This document shows positions 18,404 through 29,963 of a stretch of DNA of 64,000 nucleotides, piece by piece. The stretch is from assembly GCA_963778025.1 (NCBI GenBank), contig CAVZTA010000019.1:372001-436000 (forward strand), given 5' to 3'. The DNA comes from CAVZTA01 sp963778025. GTDB lineage: Bacteria; Chloroflexota; Limnocylindria; Limnocylindrales; CSP1-4. The notes under the pieces were generated by a model. That model saw nothing but the letters and a program-made list of their open reading frames with translations. It was not told the origin of the DNA and did no database searches. How positions within the stretch are numbered: position 1 is the stretch's first letter; each line of letters starts with the position of its first letter. A program made the position numbers and the translations under genes.

Positions 18404-20404
18404 ATGGCCGACCTCGCCGCGTACGGCCGCGACGCCCCCGACGTCGCCTGGCGTCCCCCTGCCGACCTGCTCACCGAGAGCCGGATCGCCCGGCTGTGCG
18501 CCCAGACCTCGCTCGATCTCGACGCGCTCCAGGCGCGTGCGGTCGCCGATCCTGCGTGGTTCTGGCGCGAGGCGCTGAACGAGCTCGACCTTCGCTGGCA
18601 GCGTCAGCCCGACGGCATCCTCGACACCAGCCGTGGCTGGGCGTGGACGACGTGGTGGTCGGGCGGAGCGTTCAACCACGCGGAGGCGGCGCTCGCTGCT
18701 GCCGCGCGCCTGCCTGCCGAGGCCCCGGCGCTCATCTGGGAGGGCGAGGACGGCGAGGTCGTCACGCTCACGGCGACGGAGCTCGCCATGGCGGTGCACG
18801 TCACCGCGCGGGCGTTCGCGGCGGCGGGCATCGGCGAAGGGACGCGCGTCGGGATCTTCCTGCCGATGTTCGCCGAGACCGCCATCGCGGTCCTCGCGCT
18901 GGGCCTCCTGCGCGCGGTATTCACACCGATCTTCTCGGGCTACGCGGCGCCCGCCGTCGCGGTGCGGCTCCAGGCGTTCGAGGCGACCCACCTCGTCACG
19001 GCGGACGCCTTCCTGCGGCGCGGGAAGTGGATCGAGCTCAAGGCGACGGCCGATGCCGCGGTCGCCGACGCGCCGACGGTCCGGTCGGTGATCGTCGTCC
19101 GGCGACGCCGCGGCGCGGGATCGCCGACCGTCGCGATGGACGCGGCGCGCGACCGATGGCTCGATGACCTGCGCGCTGAGGCGTTCGCCGCGCCGGACAT
19201 CGAAGTCCCGCCCACCGACCCCGAGACGCCGTACATGGTCATCTACACGTCCGGCACGACCGGCGTCCCGAAGGGCACGGTCCACGTCCACGGCGGCTTC
19301 CCGATCAAGGCGGCGCAGGATCTCGCGCACGTGTTCGACCTGCGGGCGGGCGATCGCCTGTTCTGGTTCACCGACCTCGGCTGGATGATGGGTCCGTGGA
19401 CGATCTCCGGGTCGCTGCTGCTCGGGGCCACGCCCGTGCTGTACGAAGGGGCGCCCGACACGCCGGGTCCGGATCGGCTGTGGCAGGTCGCATCTCGCCA
19501 TCACGTGACCCACATCGGGGTGAGCCCGACGCTCGTCCGCGCGCTGCTCGTCCACGGCGAGGACCCGGTCCGGGGACACGACCTGTCGAGCCTCCGCGTC
19601 CTCGGTTCCACCGGCGAGCCCTGGAACCCCGACCCGTGGTGGTGGTACTTCCGCACGGTCGGCGGCGAGCGGCTGCCGCTCGTGAACTACACGGGCGGCA
19701 CCGAGGTGAGCGGCGGGATCCTCGGCAACGTCGTCGTCCGCCCCATCAAGCCGATCGGGTTCAACGGCCCGTGCCCCGGGATCGCCGCCGACGTCGTCGA
19801 CCCGAACGACGGGACGCCGGTGCGCGGGACGGTCGGCGAGCTCGCGATCCGGGGGCCGTGGCCCGGGATGACGCGAGGGTTCTGGGGCGGCGACACGGAG
19901 CGCTACCTGGATGCGTACTGGCGGCGCATCCCGGACCTGTGGATCCACGGCGACTGGGCGCAGATCGACGGTGATGGGCATTGGTCGCTCCTCGGCCGGA
20001 GCGACGACACGCTCAAGGTCGCCGGCAAGCGCGTCGGTCCCGCGGAGGTCGAGTCGGCCGCGGTGAGCCATCCCGCCGTCGTCGAAGCCGCCGCGATCGG
20101 CGTCCCGGACGAGCTCAAGGGCGAGGTCGTCGTGGTCTTGCCAGTGCTACGTCACGGTGTCGAAACCGACGCCGGGCTGCTGGCCGAGATCGCCGGTTGC
20201 GTGGTCCGGGACCTGGGGCCGACGCTGCGGCCGGCAGCCGTGGTGCCCGTAGCCGAGCTGCCGAGGACGCGCAGCGGCAAGATCATGCGCCGCGTCGCGC
20301 GGGCGGCGTTCCTGGGCACGGACCCGGGTGACACCAGCGCGCTCGAGAACCCGAGCGCGGTCGATGCGATCCGGGCGGCCGCCGGCGCCCGCGCGGGCAC
20401 ATGA
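18404..20404 (+). CDS. AMP-forming acyl-CoA synthetase, acetyl-CoA synthetase-like
   Basis: A 666-residue adenylate-forming enzyme that activates a short carboxylic acid to its CoA thioester via an acyl-AMP. Motifs: the ATP loop YTSGTTGVPKG, the mid-protein NYTGGTEVSGG, the hinge region HGDWAQIDGDGHWSLLGRSDD, and the C-terminal RTRSGKIMRR with the catalytic Lys. Length and the WFTDLGWMMGPW motif resemble acetyl/propionyl-CoA synthetases. The acyl substrate is uncertain. The gene ends in a 4-bp overlap with a tartronate semialdehyde reductase-like gene, so the pair is probably cotranscribed; the synthetase could activate a C2-C4 hydroxy- or keto-acid. Confidence 0.88.
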   Translation: MADLAAYGRDAPDVAWRPPADLLTESRIARLCAQTSLDLDALQARAVADPAWFWREALNELDLRWQRQPDGILDTSRGWAWTTWWSGGAFNHAEAALAAAARLPAEAPALIWEGEDGEVVTLTATELAMAVHVTARAFAAAGIGEGTRVGIFLPMFAETAIAVLALGLLRAVFTPIFSGYAAPAVAVRLQAFEATHLVTADAFLRRGKWIELKATADAAVADAPTVRSVIVVRRRRGAGSPTVAMDAARDRWLDDLRAEAFAAPDIEVPPTDPETPYMVIYTSGTTGVPKGTVHVHGGFPIKAAQDLAHVFDLRAGDRLFWFTDLGWMMGPWTISGSLLLGATPVLYEGAPDTPGPDRLWQVASRHHVTHIGVSPTLVRALLVHGEDPVRGHDLSSLRVLGSTGEPWNPDPWWWYFRTVGGERLPLVNYTGGTEVSGGILGNVVVRPIKPIGFNGPCPGIAADVVDPNDGTPVRGTVGELAIRGPWPGMTRGFWGGDTERYLDAYWRRIPDLWIHGDWAQIDGDGHWSLLGRSDDTLKVAGKRVGPAEVESAAVSHPAVVEAAAIGVPDELKGEVVVVLPVLRHGVETDAGLLAEIAGCVVRDLGPTLRPAAVVPVAELPRTRSGKIMRRVARAAFLGTDPGDTSALENPSAVDAIRAAAGARAGT

Positions 20405-21295
20405 CAGACGCGGCCGACGACGCTCCGGACCGGCTTCGTCGGCCTCGGCGTGATGGGCCGGCCGATGGCGGCGCGGCTCGTCGCGGCGGGCTTCCCGACG
20501 ACCGTCACCTCCCGGACCGCCGCGGCGGTCGATGCGCTCGTCCGCGCGGGCGCGACCGGCGTGGCCACGCCTGCGGAGGTGGCGCGCGCGAGCGACGTCG
20601 TCTTCGTCATGGTCCCGGAGACCGCCGACCTCGAGGCGGTGCTGGAGCCGCCCACCGGCGTGCTCGGCGGTGCCCACGCCGGGCTGGTCGTCGTCGCCAT
20701 GGGCACGCACGACCCGTCGGCGATGCCGCGTTTGGCCGCCCGGGCGTCGGCGCTCGGTGCCGCGTTCCTCGACGCGCCGGTCTCCGGCGGCGACGTCGGC
20801 GCGCGCGAGGGCACGTTGTCGATCATGGTGGGTGGCGACGAGGCGGCCTTCGAGCGGGCGCGGCCGGCGTTCGAGGCGATGGGCTCGCGGGTCGCGCACC
20901 TCGGGCCGAGCGGCGCGGGCCAGATCGCGAAGGCCGCGAACCAGCTCATCGTGGGCTCGACCATCGAGGCGGTGGCCGAGGCGTTCACGCTGGCGGCGCG
21001 GGCGGGTCTCGATGTCGCGAAGCTGCGCGACGTGCTGGGCGGCGGCTTCGCCGCGAGCCGGATCCTCGAGGTCCATGGCCGACGGATGCTCGACCGTGAC
21101 TTCACCCCCGGTGGCCGGGCCAGGCTCCACGCCAAGGATGCCCGGATCATCCTCGCCCTCGCCGACGAGCTCGACGTGGAGCTACCGGGCTTCACGCCCG
21201 TCGCGGACGCGTTCCAGCGGCTGGTCGACGCTGGCGGCGGCGATCTCGATCACAGCGCCCTGATCACGCTCCTCGAAGGCCGCGATCGAGCCTGA
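20401..21295 (+). CDS. Beta-hydroxyacid dehydrogenase, tartronate semialdehyde reductase-like
   Basis: An NAD(P)-dependent reductase of the 3-hydroxyisobutyrate dehydrogenase family. The Rossmann start TGFVGLGVMGRPMAARL, the substrate motif DAPVSGGDVGAREGTLS, the catalytic Lys region GQIAKAANQLIVG and the C-terminal DLDHSALI all fit. These resemble 2-hydroxy-3-oxopropionate reductase (GarR/GlxR), which reduces tartronate semialdehyde to glycerate in glyoxylate use. ATG 20401 overlaps the synthetase stop but is one base out of frame with the Rossmann motif; one extra G near CCGGACCGG (~20430) would restore MTDAADDAPTGFVG. No glyoxylate carboligase is present in the window, so the substrate is inferred. 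Confidence 0.85.
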
Positions 21296-21312
21296 TCCCC
21301 GACGGGCTGACC

Positions 21313-21459
21313 ATGCAGAAACCGCATGCTGTGACCCTCGAGGACGCCGGATCCGTCGATCCGATGCACCAGCTGCATAGCCGCGCCCGTTTCATTCACG
21401 GGCTGCATGCCCCCGACGAGCTGGCCGTCGCCGCCGGTCACAGCATGCAGTTCGTGCAT
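21313..21459. repeat. 147-bp four-dyad intergenic element, copy A
   Basis: Four 15-bp ATGCA-N5-TGCAT-like dyads start at 21313 (ATGCAGAAACCGCAT), 21364 (ATGCACCAGCTGCAT), 21394 (ATTCACGGGCTGCAT) and 21445 (ATGCAGTTCGTGCAT). The spacings are 51, 30 and 51 bp, symmetric about 21386. Outside the first and inside the last dyad, GCTGTGACC and GGTCACAGC form a perfect inverted repeat. The element sits between the converging ends of the GarR-like and GNAT genes. A second copy with identical spacing is at 53360-53506. Both strands are open in one frame (49 codons), but the best reading is a non-coding or protein-binding element. Confidence 0.8.
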
Positions 21460-21548
21460 ACCCGGCCCGGCGGTGGGGCGCCCGGCCACTGGTCGAGCGC
21501 GCGCGGCGCGGGCGCCGCGGCCGGGACGTCGAGGGTGCCCGCCGCGAT

Positions 21549-22356
21549 CTAGCCGCCGCGGCCGGCGATCGTGAGGTCACCGGCGGCCTCGAACCCCAGA
21601 CGGCGATAGAGCGACAGCGCCTCGTCCGTCGACGCCAGCACGGCCAGCGTCGCGCCCGTCGACCGGGCATCGTCGAGCGCCGCCAGCGTGACGGCCGTGG
21701 CCGCACCCCGGCGCCGCGCGTCGGGCAGCGTCGCCACGTTCCAGAGTCCGACCACCGGGCCCTCGCGCATCGCCGTCACGCTCGCGACCGCGCGTCCGCC
21801 CGCGACACGTGCGACGAAGCAGCGCAGCTCCCGCCCCAGCGCGAACAGCTCGCCGTAGCGCTCGGCCATCGCGCGCAGCCCGTCCCACGGGACCGGATAC
21901 CCGTCCGACACGACGGCACACGCCTCGACATACCCCGCGGCGGTCCGCACGAGCTCGACATCCAGTCCGTCCGGCCAGGCCGGCGGCTGCCAATCGGCCA
22001 AGCGCCAGGCCCATCACCGGCAGCGGCCCGCTGAGGGTGAACCCGCGCCGCTCGAGGCGTGCCGCGAGGTCCGCCGGACGTGACGTCGGCAGGAGCCACC
22101 AGGACATCGGCGTGCCGTCTGCGAACCGCGCGTCCAGCGCGTCCAGCCGCCGTTCGACCGCACCACCATCCCCGACCAGCCGCGCCCCGAGGACCGCGTT
22201 GAACGCGCCCATCGGGATACCCGTCATCGCCCATCGCAGGTCGCCGTCGTCGGCAAGCTGCATCCACGGCAGGTGCGACGCCGCGGCGAACGGCAACCAC
22301 AGGTTCGCCTCGAACGCATCGAGGATCGAGGCGGCCGGGAGCGGCGAGGCCGCCAT
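21549..22356 (-). CDS. GNAT-family N-acetyltransferase, one frame change
   Basis: The N-terminal half (MAASPLPAASILDAFEANLW) and the C-terminal half, starting near DWQPPAWPDG, lie in frames offset by one base; an extra C near GGCCGATTGG (~22000) explains it. The C-terminal half has the GNAT acetyl-CoA motif (WNVATLPDARRRGAATAVTL) and the final ALSLYRRLGFEAAG. The N-terminal ~110 residues look like a degenerate second GNAT-like domain. About 268 residues in total. It is the last gene of the xanthine dehydrogenase-malate synthase unit, 8 bp after malate synthase. The substrate is unknown. Confidence 0.75.
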
Positions 22357-22364
22357 GGCCCGCG

Positions 22365-23988
22365 CTATCCCCGGTCGAGGAGCGGGTACGCCCCGAGCGT
22401 CAGGAACTCCGGATAGGCGTCGCCCAGGACCAGGTCGTCGAGCAGCGCCGCGGCGTCATCGAGCCGGGTCGCGATCGCACCCTCCCCGGAGGACCGGATC
22501 CCAGCCAGCTCCTCGTCGCGGATGGTCCGCAGCAGCGCCGTATCGACGACGCGCCCGTCGTCCAGGGTCGCTCCCCGCTTCCGCCACAGCCACAGCTGGG
22601 ACCGGCTGATCTCGGCGGTCGCCGCATCCTCCATCAGGTTGAAGATCGCGGCCGCCCCCGTCCCGCGCAGCCACGAGTCGAGATAGCGCAGCGCGACCGC
22701 CACGTTCGAACGGACCCCCGCTTCGGTGATCCGACCGCCCGGGACGCGGAAGTCGAGCAGATCCGACGGCTCGACGTGCACGTCCTCGCGCAGGCGATCG
22801 CGCTGATCGTGTCGCGCACCGAGCCGCGCGTCGAACACCTCCTTCGCCAGCGGCACCAGGTCGGGATGCGCGACCCACGTGCCGTCGAACCCGTCGCCGG
22901 CCTCCCGCTCCTTGTCCTCGCGCACCCGCGTCATCGCCGTGGCGTTGACGTCCGCATCGCGCCGCGACGGGATGAACGCCGCCATGCCGCCGATGGCGTG
23001 CGCGCCACGCCGGTGGCACGTGCGCACGAGCAGCTCCGTGTAGGCGCGCATGAACGGCGTGGTCATCGTCAGCTGCGCCCGGTCCGGCAGCGTCAGCGAC
23101 GGATCGTTCCGGAACGTCTTGATGATGCTGAACAGGTAGTCCCAGCGGCCCGCGTTGAGCCCGGCCGCGTGGTCGCGCAGGTGGTACAGGATCTCGTCCA
23201 TCTGGAACGCCGCGTGGATCGTCTCGATGAGGACGGTCGCGCGGATCGTCCCGTACGGGATGCCCACGTGCGCCTGGCGCATGGACGAACACATCGTTCC
23301 AGAGCGCCGCCTCGAGCCGGCTCTGGAGCTTGGGCAGGTAGAACGCCGGCGTGTCGCCACGCCGCACCCGCTCCGCGGCGTTGTGGAACAGGTACAGCCC
23401 GGCATCGAACAGCGATGCGCTCATCGGCGCGCCGTCGACGTGCAGGTGGGACTCGGTGAGGTGCCAGCCACGCGGCCGCACCAGCAGGACCGCCGGCGAC
23501 GGGCCCAGCCGATAGGACTTCCCTTCCGGGCTGTCGTACGCGAGCGTGCCGCGGACCGCGTCCTGCAGCGTCGTCTGCGCCTCGATGACGTTGGCCCACG
23601 TCGGCGAGAGCGCGTCCTCGATGTCGGCCATGAACATCCGCGCGCCGGAGTTCAGCGCGTTGATCGTCATCTTGGGCTCGGCGGGGCCGGTGATCTCGAC
23701 CCGTCGATCGAGGAGATCCCGCGGCGTGTCCGCGACCTGCCAGTCGCTCAGCCGGATCTCCGAGGTCTCCGGCGGGAACGTCAGCTTCGCCCCGAGGTCG
23801 AGCGCCTCCTGACGACCCGCCCGCTCCGCGAGCAGCGACTCCCGTGCACGGCCGTAGCGACGCTGGAGGTCGGCGAGGAACGAGAGGGCCTCACGCGTGA
23901 GCACGCGCTCCCAGCCGGGTACCGGCGGACCGGTGACCTCGACGCCCGGGGGCAGGTCGAGCGGCAGGGCGGCGACGGTGTCACTCAT
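22365..23988 (-). CDS. aceB: Malate synthase A, one frame change
   Basis: Condenses glyoxylate and acetyl-CoA to malate. The first part contains KMTINALNSGARMFMADIEDALSP, given in part as the family motif MFMADIEDALSPTW, and NDVFVHA. After one extra base near GCGCCAGGCG (~23285) the rest reads GIPYGTIRATVLIET, HHxxG-type region ETIHAAFQMDEIL, and a C-terminal GATLDDGRVVDTALL. Removing that base gives ~540 residues, typical of isoform A. It is cotranscribed with the upstream VOC gene (ATGA overlap) and the xanthine dehydrogenase genes. No isocitrate lyase is seen here, so glyoxylate probably comes from another source, such as ureide breakdown. Confidence 0.95.
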
Positions 23989-24338
23989 GATGCACTCGGA
24001 CTGTAGATCGACACGCGATAGCCGTCAGGATCGTAGAGCCAGGCATGGCGCGCACCCCAGTCCTGATCCTCGGGCGGCAGGCCCACCTGGACGCCGGCCT
24101 CGCGCAGCGCGCGATACGCATCGTCCACGTCATCGACCCGCACCGCGACCTCCACGCCCGGTGCGCCCACATCCGCCCATTCCCGCTCCTCGAACCCGAT
24201 ATGGAAGCCGTCGCCGCCACCGACCCGCAGGTAGCCGTCCTCCTCGACGAGCGCCTCGAGCCCGAGCAGATCCACGTAGAAGTGGCGGGTGGCGTCGAGC
24301 GACGTGACGTGCACGAACAGGTGCGACAGGTGCGTCAC
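23985..24338 (-). CDS. VOC-superfamily (glyoxalase-like) protein
   Basis: A 117-residue protein with two beta-alpha-beta-beta-beta modules: LSHLFVHVTSLDATRHFYVDLLGLE, here seen as HLFVHVTSL and FYVDLLGLE, and a second half ending AWLYDPDGYRVSIYSPS. Members bind a divalent metal and catalyse isomerisations, dioxygenations or epimerisations, or act as binding proteins. The metal ligands are plausibly His in LFVHV, Glu in GFEERE, His in GARHAW and a C-terminal residue that I cannot fix. It lies between the xanthine dehydrogenase FAD subunit (9 bp upstream) and malate synthase (4-bp overlap), which ties it to purine-derived glyoxylate. Confidence 0.83.
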   Translation of the reverse strand: MTHLSHLFVHVTSLDATRHFYVDLLGLEALVEEDGYLRVGGGDGFHIGFEEREWADVGAPGVEVAVRVDDVDDAYRALREAGVQVGLPPEDQDWGARHAWLYDPDGYRVSIYSPSAS

Positions 24339-24347
24339 ACCCCGACC

Positions 24348-25229
24348 CTACCAGCCCCCGGCGTCCCGGATGAGTCGATGCAGGACGCGTGCCGCCACGG
24401 TGCGCCGGTACTCGGCGGTGGAGCGGACGTCGTCGATCGGCTGCAGCTCGGCGGCGAGCGTCTCGGCGGCGCGGTCGGCGGTCTCGGGCGTCGGGTTGCG
24501 GCCGTCGAGGGCGGCCTCGGTGGCGGCAGCCCGGATCGGCGTCGCCGCCACGGAGCCCAGCGCGACCCGCACGTCCCGCCACGGGCCGCCCGGCGCGTCC
24601 TCGCGCCACGCGAGCGCCAGCACGACCTTGCTGATCGCCTGTGCCCGCCGCGTGCCGACCTTGCGGAACCGGACGTCGCGGCGCGCGGGCAGCGGGATGC
24701 GGATGCGCACGACGAGCTCGTCGGGCGCCAGCGCGGTCTCGCGGTACGCGGGCCAGAACGATGCGGCCGGGATCGCGCGCTGACCCCGCGCGGAGCCCGC
24801 GATGAGCTCGGCGTCCATCGCGAGCAGCACCGGCAGCGTGTCGCCGGCCGGCGAGGCGTTCGCGGCATTGCCACCCAGCGTGCCGCGATTCTGGATCTGG
24901 GCCGCGCCGATGGTCGCCGCCGCCGCGACCAGCGCGGGCACATGCTCGCGACAGATCGCGGACCGCCGGATGTCGGTATAGGTCGTCAGCGCGCCCAGCA
25001 CGAGCGACCCGGCCTCGGCGGTGATGCCGCGCAGCTCGTGGAGCCGCCACAGGTCGAGCAGGCGTGCCGGCGGCGGGCCGAGCTCGCCCGTCATCTGGAC
25101 GTACAGGTCCGTGCCGCCGGCGAGCGGGCGCCAGCGGCCATCGTCCGCGGCGCTGTTCTCCGCGAGCAGCGCGTAGGCCTCGGCGAGCGTGCGCGGCGAC
25201 GTGAGCGGCGGCTCGACGACCGGCGGCAT
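24348..25229 (-). CDS. Xanthine dehydrogenase family, FAD-binding subunit (operon 1)
   Basis: The medium subunit of a heterotrimeric molybdenum hydroxylase, 293 residues from ATG 25229, overlapping the iron-sulfur subunit stop (TGATG). The FAD-binding motifs RPLAGGTDLYVQM and IQNRGTLGGNAANASPAGD are intact. The C-terminal CODH-FAD domain (FRKVGTRRAQAISKVVLAL and ALGSVAATPIRA) follows. It passes electrons from the 2Fe-2S centres to FAD and an acceptor such as NAD. Gene order here is large-small-medium, unlike the second such operon at 49-53 kb. Confidence 0.92.
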   Translation of the reverse strand: MPPVVEPPLTSPRTLAEAYALLAENSAADDGRWRPLAGGTDLYVQMTGELGPPPARLLDLWRLHELRGITAEAGSLVLGALTTYTDIRRSAICREHVPALVAAAATIGAAQIQNRGTLGGNAANASPAGDTLPVLLAMDAELIAGSARGQRAIPAASFWPAYRETALAPDELVVRIRIPLPARRDVRFRKVGTRRAQAISKVVLALAWREDAPGGPWRDVRVALGSVAATPIRAAATEAALDGRNPTPETADRAAETLAAELQPIDDVRSTAEYRRTVAARVLHRLIRDAGGW

Positions 25230-25725
25230 CAGCCGATCCGGGCTCGCGCGCCGGCCTCGCGTTCGGCGGCCAGGGCGATCGCCTCGACGATCTTCGTGTA
25301 GCCCGTGCAGCGGCACAGGTTGCCGGCGATCGCCTCGCGGATCGCGGCCTCGTCCGGGACGCCGCCGGCATCGAGGTACGCCCGCGCCGCGACGAGCATC
25401 CCGGGCGTGCAGATCCCGCACTGCGCGCCGCCGGTCTCGAGGAACGCCTGCTGGAGGTCGTCGAGCCGCGGCGATCCGTCGGCCGGCCGGCCACCCAGGC
25501 CCTCGACCGTCCGGATCACGCGGCCGTCGACCTGCGCGACGGCGATGAGGCACGCATCGACGACCTCGCCGTCGACGAGGACCGAGCACGCACCGCATTC
25601 GCCCTCGCCGCAGCCCTCCTTCGTGCCCGTGAGCGCGAGGTCCTCGCGCAGCACGTCGAGCAGCCGGCGGGACCCGCGTACGTCGACCTCGACGGGCTCG
25701 GCGTTGACGAGGAAGCGGATGACGG

Positions 25726-25729
<4 letters not shown>
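25229..25729 (-). CDS. Xanthine dehydrogenase family, 2Fe-2S subunit (operon 1)
   Basis: The small subunit, 166 residues. The plant-ferredoxin-type cluster ligands are in GCGEGECGACSVLVDG plus a later Cys (VVDAC). The second cluster ligands are in QCGICTPGM and NLCRCTGYTK. ATG 25729 overlaps the large-subunit stop by four bases, so all three subunits are translationally coupled. It relays electrons from the molybdenum site to the flavin. Confidence 0.95.
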
Positions 25730-28188
<2,459 letters not shown>

Positions 28189-28305
28189 GCGGGCATCCCT
28201 CCTTGGCGGGCGAGGATAGCACCGGGTCCCTGCGCGCTTTCGGGGTTGCGACGGCTCGAGACAGCGGACAGCTTCTGACATGCCCGGCGGCGATGATGTC
28301 GCCCG

Positions 28306-28929
28306 ATGCCGATCCCACCTCGACTCGACGAACCGGGGCTCCTGCGCGCCGTCGACCTCGTCGCCGCGCTGGACCCGCGGCTCGGCGGGATCGTCGAGCG
28401 GCACGGGCCGCCGCCGCTCTGGGCGCGCGACCCGAGCTTCCCGACGCTCGTCCGCATCATCCTCGAGCAGCAGGTCTCGCTGACCTCCGCCGAAGCCGCG
28501 TATGGGCGCCTGATCCGGGCCGCGGGCGCGGTGACGCCCGGCGCGGTCGCGGCGCTCGGCGAGCCGGGCATGGCCGCAGCGGGCTTGACCCGCCAGAAGT
28601 CGCGATACCTGGCCGAGCTCGCATCGCGGGTCACGGACGGCCGGTTGGACCTGGCGCGGGTGGCCGCCCTGCCCGACGACGACGCCCGCGCCGAGCTGAT
28701 GGCCCTGCCCGGGATCGGGCGGTGGACGGCCGACATCTATCTGCTGATGGCGCTCGGCCGACCCGACATCTGGCCCGTGGGCGACATCGCGCTGGCATCG
28801 GCGAGTCAGGCGGCCGCATGGGTTGGCGACCCGGCCGACCCAGGAGGAGCTCGCTGCCCGAGCCGAGGGCTGGCGCCCGTGGCGGGCCGTCGCCGCCCGG
28901 ATCCTGTGGCACGGCTACCTGTCGGGTGA
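28306..28929 (+). CDS. HhH-GPD DNA glycosylase, AlkA-like (frame change near the end)
   Basis: A base-excision repair glycosylase for alkylated purines. Helix-hairpin-helix LPGIGRWTADIYLL and the catalytic Asp in WPVGDIAL are present, with the upstream IILEQQVSLTSAEAAYGRL typical of the family. Near 28820 an extra G in ATGGGTT shifts the conserved C-terminus to the next frame, which reads RPTQEELAARAEGWRPWRAVAARILWHGYL, seen as AEGWRPWRAVAARILW. The stop at 28927 belongs to the unshifted frame; the shifted frame stays open into the next gene, so the true end is uncertain. It is divergent from the xanthine dehydrogenase operon. Confidence 0.85.
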   Translation: MPIPPRLDEPGLLRAVDLVAALDPRLGGIVERHGPPPLWARDPSFPTLVRIILEQQVSLTSAEAAYGRLIRAAGAVTPGAVAALGEPGMAAAGLTRQKSRYLAELASRVTDGRLDLARVAALPDDDARAELMALPGIGRWTADIYLLMALGRPDIWPVGDIALASASQAAAWVGDPADPGGARCPSRGLAPVAGRRRPDPVARLPVG

Positions 28930-29121
28930 GCGCCCGGCGCGCGACGATCGTTCCGCGGCCGGCGGCCACGTCGACCGGCTGACCTCCCGGAGCGCCGCTG
29001 AGCGATCCGGTCGCTCACCGGAGAGCGTCGATGGGACCATCGGCTGGTTCCCCGCGGCATCGCCGCTCTCTATGGTCGCCTCGCCACACCGCTGCCGCAC
29101 CGCCGGGGGACCTCCACCACG

Positions 29122-29945
29122 ATGCTCGACCAGGATTCGGTCCTCAGCTGGGTCGTCCTCGCGCTCGTCGTCGTGTTCGTGGCGATCTCGTTCTCGCTCG
29201 CTTCCGTCCGTCGTCGCCGCGCCGACGGCATCCAGACGGCGTGGGCGACCGGCGACGCGATGCCCCCGAGCGCCGCGGTCCGCGCGCCGCTGAAGGACCC
29301 GGACGCTGCGGTGCCCCCGCCGCCGGACGGCTGCCATCGGATCCGGGCGTCACGTGGCACAACGGCACGGAGTGGCGCGAAGGTGGCGCTCCCAGCGCCC
29401 CGTGGACCGACCCGTACGCGGGCTCGACCCCGATCCGCCTCGCCGACGGCGCTCGCCCCCGCGAGGCCCGCGCCCCGCTCGACACGCCGGCCGCGTGGCA
29501 TCGCGCGGTCGACGATGAGGACGCCCGGGTCCGCCGCTACGGCCGGCCCGCGACGATCGTGGTCATCGAGGTCGAGGGCATCGACAAGCTGACCGAGCGA
29601 CTGGGCGACGACGTCGGCGATCGCCTGCTGCCGGCCATCGCCGAGGCGATCCGCCGGGAGACCCGCGGCGCCGACCGCATGGCCTGGCTCGACCGAGCCC
29701 GCTTCGGCGTCCTGCTTCCCGAGACCGACGAGGTCGCCGCGGTGAACTTCGTCGAGCGCGTGCGTGAGCGGTGCGACCTGTGGCTCGCCGCCGGCGCGGT
29801 CTCGCTCCGCCTGGTCGTCGGCTGGGCATCACCCGCGCCCGAGCAGCGCCTCGCGGACGTGGTGCCGATCGCCCGCCGCCGGCTCGACGAGGACCGTCGC
29901 GTCCCGCCGAAGGACCCGTCCCAGCCCGACACGAACGTCGCGTAG
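29122..29945 (+). CDS. Membrane-anchored degenerate GGDEF protein (one frame change)
   Basis: ATG 29122 begins a single N-terminal membrane helix (VVLALVVVFVAISFSL). After a linker the frame changes near 29330 (equivalent to one missing base) and continues with GVTWHNGTEWREGG. A GGDEF-fold domain follows: TIVVIEVEGIDKLTERLGDDVGDRLL and RMAWLDRARFGVLLPETDE. The GGDEF signature position reads DRARF, so the metal- and GTP-binding residues are missing and cyclase activity is unlikely. It may bind c-di-GMP or GTP as a receptor, or be purely structural. It lies between the AlkA-like gene and the D-aminoacylase-like gene, converging with the latter. Confidence 0.7.
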
Positions 29946-29963
29946 CGGCCGGAGCGCCGACCG

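Noticed and set aside
21250..21489. Small minus-strand gene through repeat copy A
   Set aside because: The matching peptide in copy B is similar, but conservation follows the dyads on both strands and codon changes are mostly non-synonymous; kept as a repeat, with the peptide option stated in the findings.
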